The translations under genes were made by a program, and so were the position numbers. From Solwaraspora sp. WMMD406 (GTDB lineage Bacteria > Actinomycetota > Actinomycetes > Mycobacteriales > Micromonosporaceae), in contig NZ_JARUBF010000001.1 of the NCBI RefSeq assembly GCF_029626025.1, positions 5,550,001-5,614,000 of the forward strand: DNA of 64,000 nt, in the 5' to 3' direction. Under the pieces are notes generated by a model that worked only from the letters and a program-made list of their open reading frames with translations, did not search any database and was not told the origin of the DNA. Of the stretch, positions 26,253 through 35,275 are shown piece by piece; position 1 is the stretch's first letter; each line of letters starts with the position of its first letter.

Positions 26253-27782
26253 ATGGTGGAGGAGGAACGCAAGTACGAGGTCGACCCGGGTTTCGCCGTG
26301 CCCGACCTGTCCGGGTGTCTGCCGGACGGCGGCCGGCTGATGGAGCTGCCGGCGGTCAAGCTGACCGCCACCTACTACGACACCCCCGATCTGCGGCTGG
26401 CCCGCGCCGGGGTCTCGTTGCGGTACCGGGTCGGCGACGCGCAGCCGTGGACGGTGAAGCTGCCGGCCGACGCTCCGGGCGTACGGCACGAGATCAGCCG
26501 GTCGGGTAAGCGCGGCAAACCGCCGGAGGACCTCGTCTGGCTGGTCACCGCGTACTCGCGGGGGGTGCCGTTGACGCCGGCCGCGACGGTGCGCACCGTA
26601 CGGCAGGTGCTGGAGGTTCGCGACGCCGACGACGCGCTGCTGGTGGAGCTGGCCGACGACGCGGTGTCGGTGCTGGACGGCAAGAAGGTCCGGTCGACGT
26701 TCCGCGAGGTCGAGGTCGAGTTCAAGACCGGCGACCGGGACCTGCTCGACCGGGTGGAGGCCGAGCTCGTCGCGGCCGGGGCGACCGCCGGCGGGTTCAC
26801 CCCGAAGCACGTACGGGCGCTCGGTGCCGCCGCGGCCGGACCGCCGGAGCTGGCGGCGGTCGACGAGCTGCCGGCGGAGCCGTCCGCCGCCGACGTGGTC
26901 ACCCGGGCCATCCGCGACGACATCGCCCGGATCCTCGCCCACGACCCGCTGGTACGGCTGCACGCGCCGGTCGGCGACGACGACACCGCCGTACACCAGA
27001 TGCGGGTCGGTTGCCGGCGGCTGCGCAGCGACCTACGGACCTTCCGCGCGTTGGTCCGCAGCGACTGGGCCGCGTCCATCCGCGACGAGCTGAAGTGGGT
27101 GGCCGGGGTGCTGGGCGGGGCCCGCGACGCGGAGGTGCTGCGGGACCGGCTGCGCCGGACCGCCGACGCCGACCCGTTGGCGCCGCTGCCGGAGGCGGCG
27201 GTCACCCGGATCGACGAGGCCCTGGCCGCGCGGCACGACGCGGCACTGGCCGAGGTGGACGCGGCGCTGCGGTCCGAGCGGTACGTTGCCCTGGTGGAAA
27301 CCCTGGTGCTGGCGGCCCGCGAGCCGCAGCTGACCGGGGCGGCGCGCGGCCCGGCCGTCGAGGTCCTGCCCCGCCTGGTGGCCAAGCCCTGGCGGCGGCT
27401 GGCGTACGGCGGCGACGGGGTGGACGGGGCCGCCGACCTGACCGCCGACGCGCCCGACGACCGCTGGCACGCGGTGCGGATCAACGGCAAGAAGGCCCGG
27501 TACGCGGTGGACGCCGTCGCGCCGGTGCTCGGCGGTGACGCGGCCAAACTGGCAAAGGCGCTGTCCAAGGTGCAGAACCTGCTCGGCGAGCACCAGGACG
27601 CGGCCGTGGCCGCCCAGACCTGGCAGGAGATCGCGGACGAGCGGCCCGACGACCACGAGCTGGCGGTCACCGCCGGGCGGCTGGTGGAACGGGAACGGGC
27701 CGCCGTACGGGCCGCTCGGGCCGGCTTCCCCGCCGCCTGGGAACGGGCGTCGGCGCGTCGGCGGACCCGATGGCTGCCGTGA
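26253..27782 (+). CDS. CYTH and CHAD domain protein
   Basis: This 509-residue cytoplasmic protein has an N-terminal CYTH (triphosphate tunnel) domain. The signature VEEERKYEV (residues 2-10) is the EExExK-type motif, and LTATYYDTPDLRLARAGVSL and the basic WTVKLPAD strand follow. The C-terminal half is a CHAD domain of histidine-rich helices (HQMRVGCRRLRSDLRTFRAL, RDELKWVAGVLGGARDAEVL, LGEHQDAAVAAQTW). CHAD domains bind polyphosphate and CYTH domains can hydrolyse triphosphate, so the position next to ppk1 fits a polyphosphate-related role. It overlaps the NUDIX gene by 13 bases. Confidence 0.93.
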   Translation: MVEEERKYEVDPGFAVPDLSGCLPDGGRLMELPAVKLTATYYDTPDLRLARAGVSLRYRVGDAQPWTVKLPADAPGVRHEISRSGKRGKPPEDLVWLVTAYSRGVPLTPAATVRTVRQVLEVRDADDALLVELADDAVSVLDGKKVRSTFREVEVEFKTGDRDLLDRVEAELVAAGATAGGFTPKHVRALGAAAAGPPELAAVDELPAEPSAADVVTRAIRDDIARILAHDPLVRLHAPVGDDDTAVHQMRVGCRRLRSDLRTFRALVRSDWAASIRDELKWVAGVLGGARDAEVLRDRLRRTADADPLAPLPEAAVTRIDEALAARHDAALAEVDAALRSERYVALVETLVLAAREPQLTGAARGPAVEVLPRLVAKPWRRLAYGGDGVDGAADLTADAPDDRWHAVRINGKKARYAVDAVAPVLGGDAAKLAKALSKVQNLLGEHQDAAVAAQTWQEIADERPDDHELAVTAGRLVERERAAVRAARAGFPAAWERASARRRTRWLP

Positions 27783-28666
27783 CCGAGGTCCGCGCCGCCG
27801 GCGGGGTGGTGTGGCGGACGGGCGACACCGGCGCCGTCGAGGTGTGTCTGGTGCACCGGCCCCGGCACGACGACTGGTCGTTGCCGAAGGGCAAACTGGA
27901 GCCGGCCGAGCATCCACTGGCGGCGGCGGTGCGCGAAGTCGGCGAGGAGACCGGGATCCGGGCGGTGCCGCAGGTACGCCTGCCGTCGATCCGCTACACG
28001 ATGCCTGACGGCAACCTCAAGGCGGTGGACTACTGGTCGATGCGGGCCGTGGAGTCGGCGGTCGGGCCGGTGCCGGACGAGGCCGCCGACGAGGTGGACG
28101 AGCTGGTGTGGCTGCCGCTGACGCAGGCCCAGCGGCGGCTGACCTACCGGCACGACGTCGGGGTGCTGCGGTCGTTCGCCGCCGTACCGCCGGTGACGGC
28201 GGTGTTGACGCTGGTCCGGCACGCCCACGCCGGCAGCCGGGACACCTGGCCGGGTCCGGACACCGCCCGCCCGTTGGACACCGCCGGGCTGCGTCAGGCG
28301 CAGGCGTTGGCCGGCCTGCTGGCGTTGACCGCGCCGCGACGAGTGCTGTCCGCCTCGCCCCGGCGGTGCGTGCAGACGGTGGCTCCGTTGGCCGAGGCGG
28401 TCGATGTGGCGATCGAGGTGGACTCGACGTTCGACGAGCCGGCGGCCGGGCAGAACGCCGACGAGCGGGCGTTGGCGGCGGCGGCGCGACTGTGCGAATT
28501 GGCCGCCGACGGCGTCGGGGCGACGGTGTGCAGTCAAGGCAAGGTGATCCCGGCCGCGCTGACGTTGTTGAGTCGCCGGGCGTCGGCCGACTACCGGACG
28601 GCCAAGGGCGGCGGGTGGCTGCTCGCCTTCGCCGGCGACCGGTTCGTCGGCGCCGACCAGTTGTAG
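27770..28666 (+). CDS. MutT1-type NUDIX hydrolase fused to a histidine phosphatase
   Basis: This 298-residue two-domain protein resembles mycobacterial MutT1. The NUDIX box is GKLEPAEHPLAAAVREVGEE plus TGI (Gx5Ex7REVxEExGI, residues 44-66). After about residue 145 a histidine-phosphatase domain begins with LTLVRHAHAG (RHG-type motif, here RHA), followed by ASPRRCVQTVAPL. MutT1 hydrolyses 8-oxo-(d)GTP and diadenosine polyphosphates. It starts within the end of the CYTH-CHAD gene, so both are coupled, and it converges on hup across a strong terminator. Confidence 0.92.
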   Translation: MAAVTEVRAAGGVVWRTGDTGAVEVCLVHRPRHDDWSLPKGKLEPAEHPLAAAVREVGEETGIRAVPQVRLPSIRYTMPDGNLKAVDYWSMRAVESAVGPVPDEAADEVDELVWLPLTQAQRRLTYRHDVGVLRSFAAVPPVTAVLTLVRHAHAGSRDTWPGPDTARPLDTAGLRQAQALAGLLALTAPRRVLSASPRRCVQTVAPLAEAVDVAIEVDSTFDEPAAGQNADERALAAAARLCELAADGVGATVCSQGKVIPAALTLLSRRASADYRTAKGGGWLLAFAGDRFVGADQL

Positions 28667-28668
28667 CC

Positions 28669-28697
28669 GCACCGCAGCAGGCGCACCGCAGCAGGCG
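28669..28697. repeat. Short tandem repeat just after the NUDIX gene
   Basis: CGCACCGCAGCAGG occurs twice in direct succession, starting three bases after the stop codon. It does not include the stop. Confidence 0.7.
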
Positions 28698-28726
28698 CAG
28701 CCGCACCGGGCAACGGGATCCACAGA

Positions 28727-28766
28727 CGCGAAGACGCCCACCGGGGTTCTGGTGGGCGTCTTCGCG
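28727..28766. terminator. Strong bidirectional hairpin between the NUDIX and hup genes
   Basis: CGCGAAGACGCCCACC and its exact complement form a 16-bp stem with the loop GGGGTTCT. It stands between convergent genes and can end both transcripts. Confidence 0.92.
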
Positions 28767-28798
28767 CTGATGTGCCGTCGCGTCGTTGCGAGGGCCGG

Positions 28799-29437
28799 TC
28801 AGCGGGTGGTTTTGCGGGCCGCCGACTTCTTCGCCGGGGCCTTCTTGGCGGCGGTCGACTTCGCCGCCGACTTGGTCGCGGTCGACTTGGTCGCCGTCGT
28901 CTTCTTGGCCGCCGACTTCTTGGCGGCCGTGGCCGGAGCCGACTTGGTCGCCGTGGTCTTCTTGGCCGCGCTGGTGCTGGCCCGCTTCGCCGGCGCCTTG
29001 GTGGCGGTCGACTTGGCCGCCGTGGACTTGGCGGCCCCGGTGGCCTTGGCCGTGGTCGACTTGGCGGCGGTGGATTTGGCCGCCGTCGCCCGCGACGTGG
29101 TCGACTTGGCCGCCGTGGACTTGGCCGCCGTCGCCGACTTGGCCGCAGTGGCCTTGGGAGCCTTGCCGCTGGCCACCATGTCCTTGAAGCCGGCACCGGG
29201 CCGGAAGACCGGCACGGATGTCTTCTTGACCTTCACCGACTCGCCGGTACGCGGGTTACGCGCTGTTCGAGCCGCTCGGACGCGCTTCTCGAACACTCCG
29301 AAACCGGTGATACCCACCCGGTCGCCCTTGGTCACCGCGGCCTGAACCTCAGCGAGGACCGCGTCGAGCGCGGTCGTCGCGGTCTTACGGTCCCCCAGGC
29401 GAGCAGCGAGCGCGTCGATGAGCTCTGCCTTGTTCAC
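28799..29437 (-). CDS. hup: HU-family nucleoid protein with Lys/Ala-rich tail
   Basis: This 212-residue HupB-type protein has an N-terminal HU domain ([59 protein letters not shown], residues 1-90). A ~110-residue tail of [15 protein letters not shown] and similar units follows, like mycobacterial HupB. The tail resembles histone H1 and is known in mycobacteria to be modified and to add DNA contacts. The GTG at 29437 is chosen: GGGAGG lies about six bases upstream and the protein then starts like all HUs. The same frame is open for 51 codons upstream, but that part is not HU-like. Confidence 0.95.
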   Translation of the reverse strand: MNKAELIDALAARLGDRKTATTALDAVLAEVQAAVTKGDRVGITGFGVFEKRVRAARTARNPRTGESVKVKKTSVPVFRPGAGFKDMVASGKAPKATAAKSATAAKSTAAKSTTSRATAAKSTAAKSTTAKATGAAKSTAAKSTATKAPAKRASTSAAKKTTATKSAPATAAKKSAAKKTTATKSTATKSAAKSTAAKKAPAKKSAARKTTR

Positions 29438-29658
29438 GAGTTCCCTCCCGTATGTGCAACTGGACTCCACGAGCCATTCTGCGCGCACGGTATGCCCTGT
29501 GCCGGCAGGACACAAACATCTACGGGAAAAAAGTCCTTGTGTCGTAACGGATTCGCCCCCATCCGGTGGCCGGAACCACCCGGATGGCATAGCCGTACGG
29601 GTGACGGGGCACCGGATGGGGGCGAAATCCTGGGCCTGTGACGTCGCGGAGCGGGCCG

Positions 29659-29701
29659 GATCGGCGCTATGCGACCACCCAGATCGGCGCTATGCGACCA
29701 C
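29659..29701. repeat. Tandem duplication spanning the leuD stop codon
   Basis: GATCGGCGCTATGCGACCAC occurs exactly twice with period 23 (29659-29678 and 29682-29701). The right copy contains the last codons and TAG stop of leuD (29690-29692), and the left copy repeats them. Confidence 0.9.
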
Positions 29702-30277
29702 TGGCTTGAACGGTAGCCGGCCCTGCTCGTACTCGGTGATAGCCGACTCGTGACGCAGGGTCAGTCCAATGTCGTCCAATCCTTCAATGAGCCGCCAGCG
29801 GCTGAAGTCGTCGATCGGGAACGACCATGCCGTACCGCCCGCTCTGACCTCGCGGGTGGTGAGGTCGACGGTCACCTCGGCGGTCGGGTCGGCCTCGACG
29901 AGCGACCACAATTGCTCAATGGCCGGCAATTCCAGCTCGACGGGGAGCAGCCCTTCCTTGAGCGCGTTGCCCCGGAAGATGTCGCCGAAGCGCGGAGACA
30001 GCACAGCTCGGAAGCCCCAGTCCCGCAGAGCCCACACCGCGTGTTCACGCGATGACCCGGTGCCGAACTCGGGGCCGGCGACAAGAATCGAGGCACCCGA
30101 ATACGAAGGATTGTTCAGAACGAATTCCGGGTCCTCGCGCCACGCGTTGAACAGACCGTCGGCGAAGCCCGTCCGGGTCACCCGCTTCAGATACACGGCC
30201 GGGATGATCTGGTCGGTATCCACGTTGGAACGACGCAACGGGACGGCGGTCCCGGTGTGCACGGTGAACTTGTCCAT
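29690..30277 (-). CDS. leuD: 3-isopropylmalate dehydratase small subunit
   Basis: LeuD is the swivelling small subunit of isopropylmalate isomerase in leucine synthesis. The 195-residue protein starts [20 protein letters not shown] and has [37 protein letters not shown] (the GSSREHA motif) and [23 protein letters not shown] 30277 matches the usual family start; the frame is open upstream but overlaps leuC. It follows leuC by 16 bases and forms one operon with it. Its 3' end with the stop is duplicated. Confidence 0.96.
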   Translation of the reverse strand: MDKFTVHTGTAVPLRRSNVDTDQIIPAVYLKRVTRTGFADGLFNAWREDPEFVLNNPSYSGASILVAGPEFGTGSSREHAVWALRDWGFRAVLSPRFGDIFRGNALKEGLLPVELELPAIEQLWSLVEADPTAEVTVDLTTREVRAGGTAWSFPIDDFSRWRLIEGLDDIGLTLRHESAITEYEQGRLPFKPVVA

Positions 30278-30293
30278 GTCGGTGATCCCGTTC

Positions 30294-31751
30294 TCAGTTG
30301 AGGTCCGCCGGGGCGGCCAGCCGGCCCAGCACGGCGGTGGCGGCGGCCACCGGCGGAGACACCAGATGGGTACGTCCGCCCTTGCCCTGCCGGCCCTCGA
30401 AGTTGCGGTTGGAGGTCGAGGCGGACCGTTCACCCGGCTTCAGGGTGTCCGGGTTCATGCCCAGACACATCGAGCAGCCGGCGAACCGCCACTCGGCACC
30501 GGCGTCGGCGAAGACTTTGTCCAGCCCTTCGTTCTCGGCGGCCTCCCGGACCTTTGCCGACCCGGGCACCACCAGCATCCGTACGCCGTCGGCGACCTTG
30601 CGTCCGCGCAGCACCTCGGCGGCGGCGCGCAGGTCCTCCAGCCGGCCGTTGGTGCAGGAACCGACGAAGACCACGTCGACGGCGACGTCACGCAACGCCG
30701 TACCGGGGCGCAGGTCCATGTACTCCAGAGCCCGGCGGGCGGCGACCCGCTCCGCGTCGGTGTCGAACCGTTCCGGATCCGGCACCGTTTCGCTCAACGC
30801 CGCGCCCTGCCCCGGGTTGGTGCCCCAGGTGACGAAGGGCGTGATCGCGGCGGCGTCCAGGATCACCTCGGCGTCGAAGGTCGCGCCCTCGTCGGTGACC
30901 AGGCTGGACCAGTACGCCACCGCGGCGTCCCAGTCGGCGCCCTGCGGCGCGTTGGGCCGGCCCTTGAGGTAGGCGAAGGTGGTCTCGTCCGGTGCGACCA
31001 TGCCGGCCTTGGCACCCCACTCGATGGACATGTTCGCCACCGTCATCCGGCCCTCCATGGAGAGCTTGCGGATCGCCTCACCCCGGTACTCGACGATGTG
31101 GCCGCGCCCGCCGCCCGTACCGACCTGGGTGATCAGGGCCAGGACCAGGTCCTTGGCGGTGACCCCGGGGCCGAGTTCACCGACGACGGTGACCGCCATC
31201 GTCTTGGGCCGGGTCTGCGGCAGCGTCTGGGTGGCCAGCACGTGCTCCACCTCGCTGGTGCCGATGCCGAAGGCGAGGGCACCGAAGGCACCGTGGGTGG
31301 CGGTGTGCGAGTCGCCACAGACGATCGTCATGCCCGGCTGGGTCAGCCCCAGCTGCGGGCCGATGACGTGCACGATGCCCTGGTTGTCGTCACCGAGGGC
31401 GTGCAGCTTGACGCCGAACTCGGCGCAGTTGCGCCGCAGCGTCTCGATCTGCGTACGCGAGGTCGGGTCGGCGATGGTCAGCAGGTCACCCCGGCGACGG
31501 CTGAACGCCGGGTCGGCGTACCCGGTCGGGGTGTTGTGATCCTCGGTGGCGAGGGTGAGGTCGGTACGGCGTACCGGCCGGCCGGCCATCCGCAGCCCGT
31601 CGAAGGCCTGCGGGCTGGTCACCTCGTGCAACAGGTGCAGGTCGATGTAGAGCAGGTCCGGCTCACCCTCGGCGGATCGCACCACATGAGCGTCCCAGAC
31701 CTTCTCGGCCAGGGTTCTGGGCGATGACGGCTTCGAAGTGACTCCCACCAT
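30294..31751 (-). CDS. leuC: 3-isopropylmalate dehydratase large subunit
   Basis: This 485-residue aconitase-type [4Fe-4S] subunit has [40 protein letters not shown], the cluster ligand Cys in [17 protein letters not shown], and the CxxC of [13 protein letters not shown]. With LeuD it isomerises 2- to 3-isopropylmalate. It diverges from the ndgR gene. That arrangement is conserved in Streptomyces, where NdgR regulates leuCD. Confidence 0.97.
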   Translation of the reverse strand: MVGVTSKPSSPRTLAEKVWDAHVVRSAEGEPDLLYIDLHLLHEVTSPQAFDGLRMAGRPVRRTDLTLATEDHNTPTGYADPAFSRRRGDLLTIADPTSRTQIETLRRNCAEFGVKLHALGDDNQGIVHVIGPQLGLTQPGMTIVCGDSHTATHGAFGALAFGIGTSEVEHVLATQTLPQTRPKTMAVTVVGELGPGVTAKDLVLALITQVGTGGGRGHIVEYRGEAIRKLSMEGRMTVANMSIEWGAKAGMVAPDETTFAYLKGRPNAPQGADWDAAVAYWSSLVTDEGATFDAEVILDAAAITPFVTWGTNPGQGAALSETVPDPERFDTDAERVAARRALEYMDLRPGTALRDVAVDVVFVGSCTNGRLEDLRAAAEVLRGRKVADGVRMLVVPGSAKVREAAENEGLDKVFADAGAEWRFAGCSMCLGMNPDTLKPGERSASTSNRNFEGRQGKGGRTHLVSPPVAAATAVLGRLAAPADLN

Positions 31752-31800
31752 CTGGACATCCTAAATTCTGGGAGGTATGTTTCGGCTTGTGGGACACAGT

Positions 31801-32487
31801 ATGAGCGGTGTCGGCGTTCTCGACAAGGCGGTGGTCATCCTCGCGGCCTGCGTCGACGGCGCCAGCCTGGCCGAGCTCGTCGAACGGACCAAGCTACCCA
31901 GAGCCACCGCGCACCGGTTGGCCCAGGCCCTGGAGATCCACCGGATGCTGGTCCGGGACACCCAGGGACGCTGGCGACCCGGCCCGCGACTGGGTGAGTT
32001 GGCCAACGCCGCCCCTGACGTCCTACTCACCGCCGCCGAGCCGCTGCTGGCCGCGCTGCGCGACGCCACCGGCGAAAGCGCCCAGCTCTACCTGCGCCGC
32101 GCCGACGAACGGATCTGCGTCGCCGCCGCCGAACGGGCCAGTGGGCTGCGCGACACCGTGCCGGTCGGCTCGGTGCTGCCGATGACCGCCGGATCCGCCG
32201 CCCAGATCCTGCTCGCCTGGGAGCCACCCGAGGCGGTCATGCCGCTGCTGCCCCGCTGCAAGTTCACCGGCCGCACCCTGGCCGAGGTCCGCCGCCGAGG
32301 CTGGGCGCAGAGCGTCGCCGAGCGGGAAGCCGGAGTGGCCAGCGTCTCCGCGCCGATCCGTGACCGCACCGGCCGGGTGATCGCCTCCGTCAGCGTGTCC
32401 GGCCCGATCGAGCGCCTCGGCCGGCGCCCCGGCGAACGGCACGCGATGGCCGTCGTCCGGGCCGGACAACGGCTGTCCGGCCTCTGA
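31801..32487 (+). CDS. ndgR: IclR-family regulator, NdgR/AreB type
   Basis: This 228-residue IclR regulator has an N-terminal winged helix (VGVLDKAVVILAACVDGASL, ELVERTKLPRATAHRLAQAL) and a C-terminal effector domain (LRRADERICVAAAERASGLR, VGSVLPMTAGSAAQILLAWE). In Streptomyces the homologue beside leuCD (NdgR/AreB) controls leucine and other amino acid genes. ATG 31801 matches the usual start MSGVGVLDKA. An earlier ATG at 31777 is too close to the GGGAGG before it. The short gap to leuC (49 bases) must hold both promoters and any operator. The 3' end carries three extra copies of its last 21 bases. Confidence 0.92.
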   Translation: MSGVGVLDKAVVILAACVDGASLAELVERTKLPRATAHRLAQALEIHRMLVRDTQGRWRPGPRLGELANAAPDVLLTAAEPLLAALRDATGESAQLYLRRADERICVAAAERASGLRDTVPVGSVLPMTAGSAAQILLAWEPPEAVMPLLPRCKFTGRTLAEVRRRGWAQSVAEREAGVASVSAPIRDRTGRVIASVSVSGPIERLGRRPGERHAMAVVRAGQRLSGL

Positions 32488-32549
32488 CAACGGCTGTCCG
32501 GCCTCTGACAACGGCTGTGCGGCCGCTGACAACGGCTGTGCGACCTCTG
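32466..32549. repeat. Four tandem 21-bp units spanning the ndgR stop codon
   Basis: ACAACGGCTGTCCGGCCTCT plus G is the end of ndgR and its stop overlaps the next unit (TGA 32485-32487). Three further units follow, the second exact and the last two with a few changes. Each carries CTGA or CTGG at the matching place. Confidence 0.92.
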
Positions 32550-32702
32550 GGGATCACGCGCTGGGCGGCGCCGACACTCCGGCCCGCTACGCCATCCGCC
32601 GCGATGTACTCGAAAACCGCCCGCGAGCCCGCACATCCGGGCACAATGGCAGATAGGCCGTCGACGCGGATCCGACCCGCACGTCGACCGGCACCAACCA
32701 AA

Positions 32703-32730
32703 CAAGGCACCCTCGAACGAGGGTGCCTTG
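32703..32730 (-). terminator. Hairpin terminator after tRNA-Glu
   Basis: CAAGGCACCCTCG, AA, CGAGGGTGCCTTG: a 13-bp perfect inverted repeat just downstream of the tRNA-Glu gene on the minus strand. Confidence 0.85.
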
Positions 32731-32741
32731 TCAGGACTGCG

Positions 32742-32814
32742 TAGCCCCGACCGGATTCGAACCGGCGCTACCGCCTTGAGAGGGCGGCGTCCTGGGCCGC
32801 TAGACGACGGGGCC
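32742..32814 (-). tRNA. tRNA-Glu (anticodon CTC)
   Basis: A 73-base tRNA folds with acceptor GGCCCCG/CGGGGCT (one terminal G-U), D-arm CGTCTAGCGGCCCAGGACG, anticodon arm CCGCC-CTCTCAA-GGCGG with anticodon CTC, and T-arm GCCGG-TTCGAAT-CCGGT. The discriminator is A. CCA is not encoded. Confidence 0.95.
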
Positions 32815-32883
32815 AGAACCGCTGTGGTGCAACCGCTTTGCCCTTTCGGACAACGGTGCCGAACTCTAACAGAGACCAGCACC

Positions 32884-32903
32884 CCGACACCAACTGGTGT
32901 CGG
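32884..32903 (-). terminator. Small hairpin between the two tRNA genes
   Basis: CCGACACCA, AC, TGGTGTCGG lies four bases after the tRNA-Gln 3' end on the minus strand. It may be a terminator or a processing signal of a joint tRNA transcript. Confidence 0.55.
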
Positions 32904-32906
32904 AAG

Positions 32907-32978
32907 CTGGGGTACCAGGACTCGAACCTAGACTAACTGAACCAGAATCAGTCGGGCTGCCAATTACCCCATACCCCA
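32907..32978 (-). tRNA. tRNA-Gln (anticodon CTG)
   Basis: A 72-base tRNA folds with acceptor TGGGGTA/TACCCCA, anticodon arm ACTGA-TTCTGGT-TCAGT with anticodon CTG, T-arm with GGTTCGAGTCC, and discriminator G. Glu and Gln tRNAs next to each other are usual in actinomycetes. Confidence 0.95.
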
Positions 32979-33148
32979 TCGGTGCTTGCCGCACCGGGAC
33001 AGAACTCTACCTGACCCCATGGTGCGCGCCAAATCGGGTTACCGCAGCGGATTCCCGCAGCCCAGCTCGACGGACCCCGGCGGCGAGGCCGTACCGCCGG
33101 CTGTCCACCGACGCGAGGCCGTACCGCCGCCGGGCGTCACCGACAGGA

Positions 33149-33952
33149 TCAGTCGACCGCGACCACCGGGTTGGCAAGCTCGCCGATGCCCTCGACCCGC
33201 ACCGCCACGGTGTCCCCGGCAGTGATTTCACTCACCCCGGCCGGCGTGCCGGTCAGGATGACGTCTCCCGGCAGCAGCGTCATCACGTGGGACACGTACG
33301 AGACCAGTGTCGGCACGTCGAACACCATCTGTTTGGTCCGGCCGAGCTGCCGTACCTCCATCTGGTCGGGGTTGGTGCCCACCTCGCAGCGGACCTCCAG
33401 GTCCGACACGTCCAGCCCGGTGACGATCCACGGCCCCAGCGGGCAGAACGAGTCGAAACCCTTCGCCCGGGTCCACTGGCCGTCGGTGCGCTGCAGGTCC
33501 CGGGCGGTGACGTCGTTGCCGCAGGTGTAGCCGAAGATGGCCCGTTCGGCGGCCGCCCGGTCGGCCCGACGGGCACCCGGCGGCCCGATCACGACCGCGA
33601 GCTCGGCCTCGTGCTCGACCTGCTTCGACTGGGTGGGCAGCCGGATGGCGTCCCGTGGCCCGATCACCGAGGTCGACGGCTTGAGGAACAGCAACGGTTC
33701 GGCCGGCACCTCGGCCCCGTGCTCGGCGGCGTGATCGGCGTAGTTACGCCCCACGCACACCACCTTGCTCGGCAGGATCGGTGACAACAACCGGACGTCG
33801 GCCAGCGCCCAGCGCTGGGAAGTGAAGGTCAGCTTGCCGAACGGGTGACCGTCCACCTCGGCAACCGTCAGGCCCTCCGGCCCCACCCCCGGTTCACCTT
33901 CGACGACCCCGAACGACATGCCCTTGCCATGGGCGAAACGAGCGATACGCAC
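33149..33952 (-). CDS. Fumarylacetoacetate hydrolase family protein
   Basis: This 267-residue protein has the FAH C-terminal fold: VVCVGRNYADHAAEHGAEVP, PLLFLKPSTSVIGPRDAIRL, the metal ligands in VEHEAELAVVIG, GYTCGNDVTARDLQ, and LLPGDVILTGTPAGVSEI. Members hydrolyse or decarboxylate 2-oxo acids such as acylpyruvates. The substrate is not determined. The gene lies upstream of the tRNA-Gln/Glu pair on the same strand. In relatives gltX often lies nearby, but it is not in this window. A 17-base direct repeat follows its 3' end. Confidence 0.9.
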   Translation of the reverse strand: MRIARFAHGKGMSFGVVEGEPGVGPEGLTVAEVDGHPFGKLTFTSQRWALADVRLLSPILPSKVVCVGRNYADHAAEHGAEVPAEPLLFLKPSTSVIGPRDAIRLPTQSKQVEHEAELAVVIGPPGARRADRAAAERAIFGYTCGNDVTARDLQRTDGQWTRAKGFDSFCPLGPWIVTGLDVSDLEVRCEVGTNPDQMEVRQLGRTKQMVFDVPTLVSYVSHVMTLLPGDVILTGTPAGVSEITAGDTVAVRVEGIGELANPVVAVD

Positions 33953-34072
33953 CAGGTCAATCTACGGCAGGGCGGGCGAGCCTAGCAGCGGTCACCGGAT
34001 CCGGGAGCAGAACCGGCTTCTGTCGTACAGGCGGCCAGCACCGCCCTACCGTTCGGATCGGGGGCGGGGAAC

Positions 34073-35275
34073 GTGATGCTGATGTCACCGTGGGAACGGA
34101 TGCTCGTAACGAGCGCGCTACTGGCCGGCCTGACGAGCCTGGCCATCGGGTGGGCACCGGCCGCCTCGGCGCAGGACGGGGAGCCGGCGGCGCAGGACGG
34201 GGAACTGATCGCGGTCCGGATCGACGACGTCGGACAGAGCGCGCCGACTTACCGGATCGAAGCCCTGAACCACACGGTCGCACCGGTCGAGGTGACCCTA
34301 CGGCTGGGCATCCCGTCGGACACCGCGGCGGCCACCGTCAGCTCCGGCGGACAGGTCGACGAGTCCGAGATCACCTGGCGGCTGCCGCTGCCCGCCAGCG
34401 GAGCGGCCACCGTCAACGCGTCGTTCCGGCCCGGGGGTTCCGGCACGCCGCAGACCTTCCCGGTCTGCGCCTACGAGCCGGACACCGCGCGGCCGTACGA
34501 CTGCGCGGCCGACGAATGGATCCCCACAGCGGGGCTGGAGGCGAGCGACCCCTGGTGGCAGCGACCGTCGCTGACCCTGATCGGCGGTCTCGCCGCGCTG
34601 ACCCTGGTGGCGATGATCGGCTACGGCTGGCGGCGCCGGCTGCGGGAGCATCAGGTCCGTCGGCGACGCACGCTCACTCCGGCCGGTCGACGGGTCCGGC
34701 CGCCGTCAATGTCGACCCGCGCACTGTCTTCTCCCGAGCCGCCGGCGACGCAGCGGTGGCGGCCGTCCCCGCCGATGGTGTTCGGACTGCTCAGCGCCAT
34801 GCTGCTGGGTCTGGGGGTGGCCGGGGTCCGAGCGGCCACATACGGCTCGGAAGTCCTTGACCAGGCCAATCAGGCACCCAGCGGCTGGATCGGCGACTCA
34901 CAGACCGGCGGAATCGGCGCGTTGCTGTCGGAGAGCGCGTTCGAGTTCGTCGTCTACCGACTGGCCTGCGCCGAGGCTGGTGGTGACCAGCGTCGCTGCC
35001 TGGCCACGGTCGAGGTACGCAACACCGGCGGCTCCGAGCAGTTGTGGTACGGCCCGTTGCAGCGGGCGTACTTGCCGACCGGCGACTGGGTCGGGGTGGA
35101 CGAGGCGGCGACCAGGGAGGAGAACGGCGGCCGGGACATCTTCACCGAACCGGTACCGCCGGACGGGCGGATGCTCGTGCCGCTGGCGTTCACGGTCGCC
35201 GGCGAACTCACTCCAGACCGGCTGGTGTTGCGCAGCGGGGCCTTCTCCGCCGGAGTCACCGTTCTGTGCCGGTGA
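34073..35275 (+). CDS. Membrane protein with two extracytoplasmic beta domains
   Basis: This 400-residue protein has an N-terminal signal (MLVTSALLAGLTSLAIGWAP, cleavage near SAQDG) and an exported beta-rich domain (residues about 35-160). A transmembrane helix follows (LTLIGGLAALTLVAMIGYGW), then a basic cytoplasmic loop, a second helix (MVFGLLSAMLLGLGVAGVRA, about 233-253) and a C-terminal exported domain with VEVRNTGGSEQLWYG, like DUF4352-type folds. No specific family is recognised. The duplicated EPAAQDGE-type segment after the signal is slippage-like. The GTG at 34073 is the first start. The 3' end overlaps the next gene tail to tail by 20 bases. Confidence 0.65.
   Translation: MMLMSPWERMLVTSALLAGLTSLAIGWAPAASAQDGEPAAQDGELIAVRIDDVGQSAPTYRIEALNHTVAPVEVTLRLGIPSDTAAATVSSGGQVDESEITWRLPLPASGAATVNASFRPGGSGTPQTFPVCAYEPDTARPYDCAADEWIPTAGLEASDPWWQRPSLTLIGGLAALTLVAMIGYGWRRRLREHQVRRRRTLTPAGRRVRPPSMSTRALSSPEPPATQRWRPSPPMVFGLLSAMLLGLGVAGVRAATYGSEVLDQANQAPSGWIGDSQTGGIGALLSESAFEFVVYRLACAEAGGDQRRCLATVEVRNTGGSEQLWYGPLQRAYLPTGDWVGVDEAATREENGGRDIFTEPVPPDGRMLVPLAFTVAGELTPDRLVLRSGAFSAGVTVLCR

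Noticed and set aside
29438-29590. N-terminal extension of the HU protein
   Set aside because: The GTG at 29437 with GGGAGG gives the standard HU start; the extra 51 codons have no HU similarity.
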